A stretch of 64,000 nucleotides of DNA from Gadus chalcogrammus (taxonomy: Eukaryota; Chordata; Actinopteri; Gadiformes; Gadidae), in contig NC_079412.1 in the NCBI RefSeq assembly GCF_026213295.1, forward strand, positions 20,046,726 to 20,110,725, in the 5' to 3' direction. This document shows positions 1-8,831 of the stretch, piece by piece. How positions within the stretch are numbered: the stretch's first letter is position 1; each line of letters opens with the position of its first letter. The translations under genes were made by a program, and so were the position numbers. The notes beneath the pieces were generated by a model, which saw only the letters and a list, made by a program, of their open reading frames with translations, made no database searches and was not told the DNA's origin.

Positions 1-214
1 GATTTAATTGCCAAGAAGGGTTTTACACCAACCAGGAATTTGGCTTGGTGAATAAGGTGCATACATGGAGACAATAACAATGAACAAACAGTGATATATA
101 TATATATATATATAACACAATATAAACAAGCAGGGACATAAGTGATCAATTAAAAATAGGATAAAATAGAATAAAGTCAAAAACAAAGTAAAAGATACTT
201 AAAAGTGTATAAGA
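1..214. other. AT-rich intergenic sequence with a short (AT)n tract
   Basis: An (AT)n run of about 20 bases lies at 94-114. I see no gene here. Confidence 0.5.
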
Positions 215-470
215 ATTTACAAATTGGTGATGGGTATGAGTGCCAGAGTCAGTGTCAGTCAGTGGGGGTGGTGATCCTGGGACCTGTTAAGGAACCCAAC
301 TGAACAGGGGAAGAAACTGTTCAAGTGGCGGGAGGTTTTGGTCCTGATGGACCGCAGCCTCCTGCCAGAGGGTAGAGTTCCAAATAGACTGTGACCTGGA
401 TGGGAGGGGTCGGCCATATTCCTGCCTGCCCGCCTCAGAGCCCAGGAGCTGTGCAGGTCCTGGAGGGATG
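215..470 (+). repeat. Probable dispersed teleost repeat, class unknown
   Basis: A GC-richer block in AT-rich surroundings. Its phrasing (around 300-400: gggaggttttggtcctgatgg, then a GCAGCCTCCTGCC motif) resembles a sequence I associate with interspersed repeats in many fish genomes. I cannot assign it to a class. It ends where the first lectin fragment begins, so it may have truncated that copy. Confidence 0.35.
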
Positions 471-554
471 GTTACATGGTACCAAAGTCAAGATACATTC
501 CAATATAAAAAATGCATGATTTATAAATGTCTTTCATTTTCTGAAGGTAGTGGC

Positions 555-779
555 ACAGAAGTAACATCACTGGCCAGATCGGTAGGAATCAAAGTTTCTG
601 GCCAGTGTTCCTATTCTCAGAGACTCGGAGGACACCTCTGTCCCCACATAGTCCTGCTGTTGATCTCTTAGGCTCTCAGGACAAACCAAGATGTCCTCTG
701 TCCTCTCCTCTCTCACTCCATTTGTATTCCAGACGTCCTTTTTCCTTTTTCTTTTTCTGGTGTGAATCACCTCAGCCAT
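555..779 (-). pseudogene. Truncated C-type lectin receptor copy (cytoplasmic tail only)
   Basis: The minus strand from the ATG at 779-777 reads MAEVIHT..., then REERTEDI, ESLRDQQQD and VGTEVSSESL. These match in order the cytoplasmic tail of the intact lectins at 2995-3753 and 17331-18119 (MAEVIYA, REERIVDI, ESLRDQQQD, VGTEESSKSL). The tyrosine of the IYASL motif is lost and the frame ends before any membrane segment. The upstream flank at 780-1000 also matches the flanks of the intact copies. It is a dead fragment of the tandem array. Confidence 0.75.
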
Positions 780-1000
780 ATTCTGGTCTAGTGTTTCACA
801 GAGTTTATCTTATCATCCTACTCCTACGAGTGGTTGGCCTTTCCGTCCATTTTTAAAGTCTTAACACCTACTGTGATCAAACAGGAAGTATTTGACCAGA
901 TGTTACTTTCCACTTCTGCTTATAGAGACACTGTGCGTCATTGGTACTTTTGCTGCATCACTTAGGGTCAAATCAGCAATGAACAGCTTGTTCAACTTAC

Positions 1001-1439
1001 TTCAAAGCTATCAAAATATACATGAAGACCTCTTTTGAATACACATTTTTGCCATATGCCTATGTGAAAATAAATGTTTAAAGTTAAAGTTAAATATAGA
1101 AGGTTAGAAGATTAAAAATTAGTGTTTAATCTACAATTGGTTTCGTGTGAGATATTACACAATGTTTGGAACCAATGATTAAAATATAAACATGAACAGT
1201 TCAGGGCAAACTGCCAAGCGGCAGAGCTGCAGCGACCTCGAGGTGTCCTACTCTCGCCACGCACAGTGGGGTCCTCACCAGACACCGTACAATCACGGAC
1301 TCGGTACGTGGTTCCATAGTCGTGACTATTGTGAATGGTGTTTTTGAGACGAGTTTCTCATCTTTTTTTTTCTCACAGAGTGCTTGTGTTTTTTCACGCT
1401 CACTTTAAACACATCAGTTATAAATATCCATTTCCTTTT
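1001..1439. other. Intergenic, no gene recognised
   Basis: AT-rich spacer between two decayed lectin units. Nothing here supports a gene. Confidence 0.4.
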
Positions 1440-1703
1440 CTGAAGGGTGATCTTCACACCATTGAGGGGACAAACAAAAAGGGAAGTATTCATGTCATCT
1501 CCTTTTAAGGAACACCTTGCATCCAATGACAGCTCTTATCCAATGAAGGAACCCAAACAAAATAGCAGAGAGAAGAGGTACATGTACAAAATAGGCACAA
1601 AGAAATGTTTTCAACAATATTTTTTTTTTTTTCACAAAGAAACCTGTTCTGTTCGTCACAGCTCTCAGATGCCCATTTATCTTGATTCTTCCCCAAGACC
1701 CAC
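1440..1703 (-). pseudogene. C-type lectin 3' end remnant
   Basis: Bases 1640-1700 resemble the last codons of the lectin domain at 3030-3090 (the TCACAGCTCTCA and TGCCCATTTA motifs around the last disulphide). Bases 1440-1560 match the 3' flank of the intact copies, sharing the GTGATCTTCACA, TTGAGGGGACAAA and CAATSACAGCTCTTATC segments with 2636-2910 and 17190-17240. The rest of the gene is missing. It shows that the array once held more units. Confidence 0.6.
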
Positions 1704-1748
1704 AAGTCTCTGATATGCCAGTTACATGAACTGGCATATCAGAGACTT
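1704..1748. repeat. Perfect 20-bp inverted repeat with 5-nt loop
   Basis: The arms at 1704-1723 and 1729-1748 are exact reverse complements (left arm aagtctctgatatgccagtt). It sits exactly at the break of the truncated lectin copy, so it may mark a rearrangement joint. It could also form a hairpin. Confidence 0.85.
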
Positions 1749-2629
1749 AATACAAGAGTACAACAAGGAGAAAGGGCATGACGAATACAACAAACCGACA
1801 AGGGAGCAAAGGAAGTGAACTGGTCATACAGGGAGAGACTGATGGGGGAATGAAATGCAGGTGTTGGACTGAAGAGGAAGCTCAGGTGAGGGGAAGGAAG
1901 TGATTGCAGATGGAAGTGGCAGGATCTGTGAGTGCGGGGATAAGGACCAGGACATGTGGTGAACAGATGGAGAATGGAAACCAAATGACATAAATAACAG
2001 AGTGAGAGGATGAGGAGAAGGGCCTCAAGATGACGGGTGTCTGTGAGCAGAACCAATGGCCTTTACAACGGACCTGAGGGCTCTGAGGTCCATGGACCTT
2101 ATGTCAGTCAAACACGGACATTTGTTTACGTCACTCTACAAAAATCGTCTTCTTTTTCATCCCACTCAGGATGTGGTTATTTTGTTCCGTAATTTGTTTC
2201 CTCCATTTGATAGACACATGTTGGAGCTGGCTGCAAAGTGTTAAGAAGGAGACAACACTTAACAAGATAACATGAAGACACTTGCTCAAGGACACAATGT
2301 AGTTTATTGCAATACAGTTGATATCTGGATATCAATGATGTGTTACCATGGTTATACACTGATATCCTTATTTACTTAGAAATGAGGAGGAACTTGTTTC
2401 TGTTTGACGAGAACAAACGCAGCACCTTAAAATATTGCCATTTTAGGTGAATAAAAAGGAGAGTGAACTGGGTTACGAGTGGGGACAACATTCAAAAGAT
2501 CGTACAACATTTTTCGTGATGGATTTTACCCGAAAAAGAAGCAAAAAACTAGGCTAATTCAATGTAAAAATGAATATAGTTTACAACATCTGTTTTTAAC
2601 ACATCTGTTATGAATGACATTTCAATTTT
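1749..2629. other. Spacer between lectin units
   Basis: No gene recognised. A TTTATT at about 2293-2298 (AATAAA on the minus strand) could be a poly(A) signal for the lectin gene that ends at 2995. This is a guess. Confidence 0.35.
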
Positions 2630-2994
2630 TTGAAGGGTGATCTTCACATCGTTGAGGGGACAAAGGCAGCCCTCGATAGAGAACGAGTGTGGTTTACAGC
2701 AGCTGAAGACCAGTTAATGACTGTGTGACTCTTTACCTCCTAACCTCAGCCTATAGGACCAAGAGCAACTGTGGAAACATTGACATTTTTTTACAAGTAG
2801 TAACAAGAGCAGCATCTATGTACAACGTTGTACATCTCCTGCAGTGACCAGTGCATCTCATCTGCTTTAAATGAACAACTTGCAGCCAATCACAGCTCTT
2901 ATCGAATGAAGGAACCAAACATGTATGAAACAAAGCAGCCGATGTATGTTGGCATCAAGTGAAGAGGCACGTGTACAGAGAAGGCCAAAATAAT

Positions 2995-3753
2995 TCACTT
3001 CATTAAATTGAGTTCACAAAGCCCCACAATGCTTGTGTATTCACAGCTCTCATCTGTCCATTTAAATTGGCTCTGCTCCCTGGCCATCCTTAAGCAGTTC
3101 TTGCCCCCACCACCTTGAGGTCCCCCTGTACTCCAGGAGGGGTCATCCAGTGACAGGACGGTCCCATCAACCCAACTCCACATCCCTTCACTGGCCTCAT
3201 CTGTCGCTCCGAGCCAGAAGTACACGTTGTACCACCTGTTAATGAAGTCCATCTCCTCTTTACTGTCCACCACCACCAGATCTGCTCCGTGGGAAACACA
3301 GAACTCCCTGCTCTTATTCCAGGATAGATACAGGTCGGTAGCCTTGTAACATTTACAACCAAACTTCCTCCAACCATCTGGACAGCACTGTTTACAAAGC
3401 AGTGAGTCTCTCTGTTCTGTCAAATTCTTGATCGTTAGGAAATGATGCTCCACGTCGGTCTTGTATTTAACGGCCAACCCCAGCAGTCCAGCCAGCAGGA
3501 CAACAGACAGCAGGCCCAGAAGCACCACCACAGCCCTGATAGGACACCAAGGAGGGCTCACAGCGTCCGGCCGCTGACTTCTTCCTGTTCCCAGAGACTT
3601 GGAGGACTCCTCTGTCCCCACAGAGTGCTGCTGTGGATCTCTGAGGCTCTCCAGGCTAGCGTAGATGTCCACTATCCTCTCCTCTCTCTCTCCTTGTGTA
3701 TACCTGACCTTGGTCTTCATGTTGGGCGTTGCGTAAATCACGTCCTCAGCCAT
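2995..3753 (-). CDS. C-type lectin-like type II membrane receptor (intact, intronless)
   Basis: A 252-residue protein read without interruption from the ATG at 3753 to the stop at 2995. Residues 1-72 form a cytoplasmic tail with a single YxxL-type motif (IYASL, Tyr31). Residues 73-95 are one hydrophobic membrane segment, followed by a short neck and a C-type lectin-like domain (about 124-248). Domain marks are CPDGW and FGCKCY at the start, FWLGATD (the WIGL position), WSWVDG, and FKWTDESC (the WND position). The usual EPN/QPD calcium-sugar motif is replaced by GGPQGGGGKNC, so classic mannose or galactose binding is doubtful. NLT and NKS are possible N-glycosylation sites. It probably acts as an immune-cell surface receptor of the CD209/NK-receptor-like type. 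Such genes normally have several exons; here there are none. It is about 85-90% alike to the copy at 17331-18119, with a shorter neck. The ligand cannot be inferred. Confidence 0.9.
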   Translation of the reverse strand: MAEDVIYATPNMKTKVRYTQGEREERIVDIYASLESLRDPQQHSVGTEESSKSLGTGRSQRPDAVSPPWCPIRAVVVLLGLLSVVLLAGLLGLAVKYKTDVEHHFLTIKNLTEQRDSLLCKQCCPDGWRKFGCKCYKATDLYLSWNKSREFCVSHGADLVVVDSKEEMDFINRWYNVYFWLGATDEASEGMWSWVDGTVLSLDDPSWSTGGPQGGGGKNCLRMAREQSQFKWTDESCEYTSIVGLCELNLMK

Positions 3754-4440
3754 AATCTGGACTAAACGGTTTTCAGAGAGTTTATCTTATCGTCCTACCC
3801 CTTTCAGTGGTTGGTCTTTCTGTGCGTTCTGCATGACAGTGTGGCTAAGTCTTAACACCCAGCAATAGGAGGAACAGGAAGTCTTCTACCGGATGAGCCG
3901 TTGCGGTAACTGCAGTATTGCAACACCTCATGTTGCCAAGGCAATCGCAGTGGACGACCAGAATCATTAGGACTACTCTTTTTCCGGCCAACGCTTGTAT
4001 ATTTGATTTAGAATAATAAAGCTCCAGTCTCATTTGAACCACAGAGCCCCCCAGCACCAAGACACAGCAGGTAATTAGTTCAACTCACTGATCATGGGTT
4101 CAGCGCTCCATAAGTAACAGGGCTGCAAATATTTATTGTAGGACTTAAAGGTTTATACAAGATAAATCTATATAAAATAGCTCTGTAGTCCCCAATAATA
4201 ATGAGATATGATGAATAATGTAAACGGATTGATCTCACCGGTTGAGGAGATGAGTTAGGCCTGGCAGGCCTGACTCCATCTTGTGTTAAGAAGGACCCAT
4301 AACTAAGGAGATATCAATACATTGGTCACTACAGGATCTGTTCATCAATGTCATTGTGCTTATTTAATTCCACAGTTCCTCTTTGTGCTGCTGGAGGTGG
4401 AGATCAAGCTAAATCATTTTCATTTTTGCAAAAGTTTTAC
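3754..4440. other. 5' flank of lectin gene, duplicated
   Basis: Bases 3754-3870 match the upstream flanks at 780-900, 16525-16640 and 18120-18240. Bases 4320-4415 match 18310-18400 (shared CAGGATCTGTTCATC and GGTGGAGATCAAGCTA). The promoter of the receptor probably lies here, but no TATA box or initiator stands out. Confidence 0.55.
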
Positions 4441-4666
4441 ATCTAGACTTTAATTTCAACAAAAAGTTACACCATTTTTAATGTTGAATTGACTTGGAAC
4501 CATCTAGTGTGATCACTACAGCACAAATTGTCTTGTAATGCCAACTTCCTCACTTTGATTCCGAAACTGATAGTAAACCGTAAAAATCCAGTTTGTTTTT
4601 AAATAGCTGAAATGATCCGATCTCATAGCCTGTCATTAGGTGAGTGCTGCAAGCAGCGCTCAACTA
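4441..4666 (+). repeat. Direct repeat, first copy (host sequence left of the transposon)
   Basis: It is about 80-85% like 15475-15722: the same series (TTTTACATSTAGACTT, TCCGAAACTGA, AAATAGCTGAAATGATC, CAGCGCTCAACTA) occurs in both in order. The copy continues at 15225 after the transposon (TTGTTCTTAGG...TCTTCTTTCTTTCT), just as the second copy continues at 15726. This gives an internal empty-site reference for the insertion. Confidence 0.8.
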
Positions 4667-4684
4667 CACTGATAAAAATAAAGT

Positions 4685-5188
4685 GCTTGATCTACTTAAA
4701 AAAAGTAAGGCAACTTTTTGCATCATTTTATCCTGTAGATCAAACAAGAGTAGTCTTTGTATGTGCAACATTCATTTTGCAAGTAGTCAACTTACTTTTG
4801 CAGGTGATGTCAACTTACTTTTGCAAATAAAGTCAACTCAATGGTATTAAGTTGTCTTCACTTGCAAAAGTAAGTTGATGTTACTAGCAAAAGTAAGTCG
4901 ATGTTACTAGCAAAAGTAAGTTGATGTTACTAGCAAAAGTAAGTTGATGTTACTAGCAAAAGTAAGTCGATGTTACTAGCAAAAGTAAGTTGATGTTACT
5001 AGCAAAAGTAAGTTGATGTTACTAGCAAAAGTAAGTTGATGTTACTAGCAAAAGTAAGTTGATGTTACTAGCAAAAGTAAGTTGATGTTACTAGCAAAAG
5101 TAATGTTGTACATACAAAGACTACTCTTGTTTGATCTATGTGATAAAATGATGCAAAAAGTTGCCTTACTTTTTTAAAGTAGATAAAA
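4685..5188. repeat. Foldback: ~87-bp inverted arms around a 23-bp minisatellite
   Basis: The arm at 4685-4772 (AAAGTAAGGCAACTTTTTGC, ATCAAACAAGAGTAGTCTTT) is repeated in reverse at 5102-5188 with few mismatches. Between them at about 4864-5103 is a tandem array of a 23-bp unit (caaaagtaagttgatgttac + tag), about 10 near-identical copies. Transcribed, it would form a long hairpin. It lies within 20 bases of the left transposon end and probably derives from the element's subterminal region. Confidence 0.85.
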
Positions 5189-6008
5189 CATGATATATTT
5201 TTGTTATGATGATCTACTTAAATTAAGCATGAAGCATCAATCATCTATGTGTTGGTCAATCTGCCCAATATAATAATTGACATTTTGGCCTCATGGTGCT
5301 AGGAAAAAAATTACATAAGAACAAAATTAAGAGGGTGAACGCCCTTTAAATCATAAGTACACTCAGCAAATTGTGTGAGAGTTCCACTAGAGGAAAGGTC
5401 AAAGGGTCACCACAATCAAGAGGTCATAAGTCACCAAAATTGACATGTTTTATTGCTGACAAATTCTCACAAACAAGCAAACTCATGTCAATATATACTG
5501 CCAATGAACTGGGCAATAAATTAGTTTACAATGTCCTCCAAAACAAACATTAATTCTGTCTACCCTGAGGAAGCACTTTCAGGGATGAAACCCCACCGAC
5601 AGCCTGACCTTAAAGGTTTGAACATCCTAAGCAAATGACAGTTACATTCAAAATCTGACCAATACATTGATAATGCAGAAAACACAGTACCTCACAAAAT
5701 ATAAAACTGTACAGAGTTTTCTGTGTAGATCTGCCTCCGGTAGCAGTACCTGAAAAGCTGCTTGAAAAATACACCTAAGGTCACTTACAATGACTCCCTT
5801 GAACTGAACTGATTTCTATCAGCCATTTAAAGTGCAGACATCTGACAAACATCTGAGCCGAGTTTACACAAAACTAATTTAAGCAGCATACACACGCTTA
5901 AAAATGTAACCCGAGGAAGTGCTTTTTGGAAAACCTGTGAAAGTGCAATGTATAACCAACAACGGTAAACCTTGACAAGAGGGAGCTTCAGCAATGTCTG
6001 TATGGCTT
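5189..6008. other. Transposon interior, 3' of the second gene
   Basis: No coding sequence or repeat is recognised. It would hold the 3' untranslated region of the second gene. Confidence 0.4.
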
Positions 6009-8439
6009 TTAGGCATGTAAACTGACCTTCAGATCGTGGACCTTGGAGGACACCTTTTGGTTGACATCCTCCAGCTCTAGAAAAATCTTCTGAAAAACCT
6101 CAAAGGTGTATTTCAGTTTGTTAGGGTACCTTAGTTCCAAGGCGTAGATGAGGCCCATCAGGTAGGTACAAGCATGTGCAACATCAGGGATACCAAAAAG
6201 GACCTCTGCTCCCTCGATGGCTATTCCAGCCTGCTTCTGGAGATCTCCATCTCTGGCTTTGCTGACCACAAAGATGTTGAGGACTTGTGTAGTAAGGGCC
6301 TCTTGTACAGTCCCAACATCGTCATCATCAAAAACCTGTAAAATACACCAGAAAAAATAAAACCCTCTTGTATATTAATGTGAAGGATGCATACAATATA
6401 GCTCTCTTGGTGCTCTTTCTTTCTTTTGAAACAGTTTTCTTTACCTTGTAGTCCTTGATTAGCTCCTCCGTCTTTTCACCAAGGTAGAGAATGAGGCCTC
6501 TGATCACAGCTTCTCTTCTGGACTCAATGCTGTTGTCCTACAAAAACAGAAATGAGATCATGTTAGGCACAGACATAACTGTTTAACTGTTGTAAACAGG
6601 GTTCAAAATGTTCAATTGATTCAAAGATTTCAAAACAAAAAGGGCACTAAGGCCAGTTAGGTGTCTATCGCTCCCGTTCGGAAATGTGGAGTCATATTCT
6701 GGGAGTGTGCCCCCCTTCTAAAATCCAAGAAAACAGAAAAGCCAACCGTGATGATGTAGCGACCACCGGCACTGCTGAGAACTTAAAAAAAAAAAAAATC
6801 TGACTCATTCCTTCATTCCGCGCGAAATTATGGTAATATTGCTATGGTGTTGAAAATGCTGTTAAGTGTATTATAGTAATGAACAAATTGAAATATATAC
6901 AAAAAGGCTATTTATAATTTTTGGCCAGTAAAAAATCTTTCTGACCAGTAGATTTGAGCGAAAAAGTTACATTTGAACCCTGATTGTACAGTAAGTACAT
7001 GCCTCATTTAACATGTCAAGGGTCTCATCAAGTTTCTTCCCAACAGCGCCTCCCTTCCTCCTGTAGAGGCTCAACAGTCTGGGCGTGCATTGGTCCAACT
7101 TCCCCAGGAATGTGGACTGTAGTGGCTTCAGTGTGATCCTACGGAATTCCTCTTCGATCTGCAAAAGAGGTCAGAAGAGAGATAGAGAAATATCATGAAA
7201 TACAGGGAAAAAAAGAATTACAGAAACACAGAAACAGATCAGAGGTAGAAAATTGACCCTAAGGCTACACTGAAAGCAACATTTAAGTGGTCATGCGTTT
7301 TGCAAGGAATGTTACACCAGAACAAGGCTGTAACTACCGCTGAGGTATTTTTTTTTCCAACCTAAATGATTGAATAAAATTAAGAAGACGACACAATTCA
7401 AACGTACAACATACCTGGGAAAGCTCAAACATGGCAGGCCATCGAGCTTTGAAGTCAATCACAGCGGGTTTATTGAGGATTACATCATTTCGACGTAATG
7501 AAAAGGTTTTCACCATCTTTTCATTGATGATTTTGGTGTTGTCTCTCTTCTTGTACTCATAGAGAAGCTCTACTCTCTCCTTTTCAAGGGTTTCATCAGT
7601 TTCACCTTGAGGATGTGGTGGGAGATAGTTTACCTCGGATTTCTTTGCTTTTTTCAAGCTTTTAGTTGGTGGTCCATCTGCAGCTGATTTTATCTTCCGA
7701 CAGTTTACATTTAGTTCTGGTAATCCAAGGTGTTTCACCTTTGCTCTGAAATTGCCAACCTTGTATTTCAGGCTGTTCTGCCAACCATATATACCATTGG
7801 ATGACACTGGGTCCCTCAAACACGGGTGTTTCATGACCAGGGCCTCAGCAACCTGCTCCCTTTGTGCTCGTGAAGGATAGGCAGTGTAGACAAAGATGCT
7901 GTCTGCTAGTTTGTCTAGAATATTGGGTTTTACTGAGGGGTTGCTGAGTAGGGTTCCATCCTTTCTGTAAGCTGCATTTGCAGCTTGTAGAATGAGCTCT
8001 GTGTCAAAGGAGAAGGTAGGAATCTCAAACTGAGCTGGCCAAGACGACGAACGAAGAGAGGAGGTGCTCTCTGGAGAAATCAGAAGTATGGTATCACTGG
8101 ATGGCTGGGAAGAACTGGAACTTCTGATGACTCAGCGCAACTGCTATCAAAGCTCTCCTGGAGTCCTTTGGCATTCAAAGAATCTTCAAATGTTAGTGTG
8201 ATCACTGGTGCAGTAAGAACCACCTTGATGGTGTCTTTGTCTTTTACTTCATTTGTTTCCAGGAGAGTGAAAAATTGACCATCAAATTCTTGGTCCTGGA
8301 ACTGCAAACTAAAATCTTGTTCAATTTCAAATGTGTCCTGTACAATATGCTTCAATTCCTCCACGGTCGCCGGGATTCCGCAGGGCAAGGAAAGCTTGCG
8401 AATTTCCTCCTGTAGTATGACTCGAAGTCGGGCAGACAT
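6009..8439 (-). CDS. Second gene of the CACTA-like element (PB1/ubiquitin-like start; fish 'SAMD3-like' family), frameshifted
   Basis: Exons on the minus strand: 8439-7415, 7158-7003, 6537-6445 and 6335-6009. The joins are all phase 0 and the stop is at 6009. The ATG at 8439 opens MSARLRVILQEE; residues 1-80 look like a PB1/RA-type ubiquitin fold (LRVILQEE, CGIPATVEELKHIV, KDKDTIKVVL). A Ser-rich linker follows, then WPAQFEIPTFSFDTEL, YPSRAQREQVAEAL and YGWQNSLKYKVGNFR, which recur in fish proteins named SAMD3-like or uncharacterised. Exon 1 needs a 1-nt frame change near 8095-8140: the first frame ends at 8080 while the downstream frame opens in the linker (SSSSSQPSSDT). The first intron shown starts GT (7414); the second starts GC (7002-7001: GAG|GCATGT), so it is a GC-AG intron or a mutated donor; the third is GT-AG. 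A good acceptor (CCCTATAG) just before the ATG suggests an upstream 5' exon. The function is unknown. It shares strand with the transposase, so it may be an element accessory gene. Confidence 0.72.
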
Positions 8440-8599
8440 GTTGATTATTCTATAGGGGATGAGAGGAGACAGAAAAAAGGTTCTGTTGAATTTAGGCATA
8501 CAAAAAATAAAATTACATCTCATTACAAAGGGATAAGTAAAACCCTATATCTCAACCCTCCTATTATGTTAGTTTCTCAGGAACAAAAATGTTGTTCGT

Positions 8600-8740
8600 G
8601 GGTTAGGGTTGGGGGGGGGGGAATAGGGAGAGGGTGTGTGTATCTGTGTGTGTGATAGAGAGATAGAGATAGTTAGATAGAGAGGTAGATGGATAGCGAG
8701 ACAGATAAGATGACATATAGATGGACAGATAGATATTTGA
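8600..8740 (+). repeat. Poly-G tract and degenerate GATA microsatellite
   Basis: A G-run at about 8609-8621 is followed by imperfect GATA/GACA repeats to about 8735. It lies between the two transposon genes. Confidence 0.7.
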
Positions 8741-8831
8741 TTTGAAAATTATTTAAAATACTAACTAATGACAGTGGGTTGAATAGTTAGAAACAATTGA
8801 AAACATGTCAATATATACTGTATTTAATTAC

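Noticed and set aside
4864..5103. CRISPR-like regular array
   Set aside because: Units are directly contiguous 23-mers with no unique spacers, in a eukaryotic transposon.
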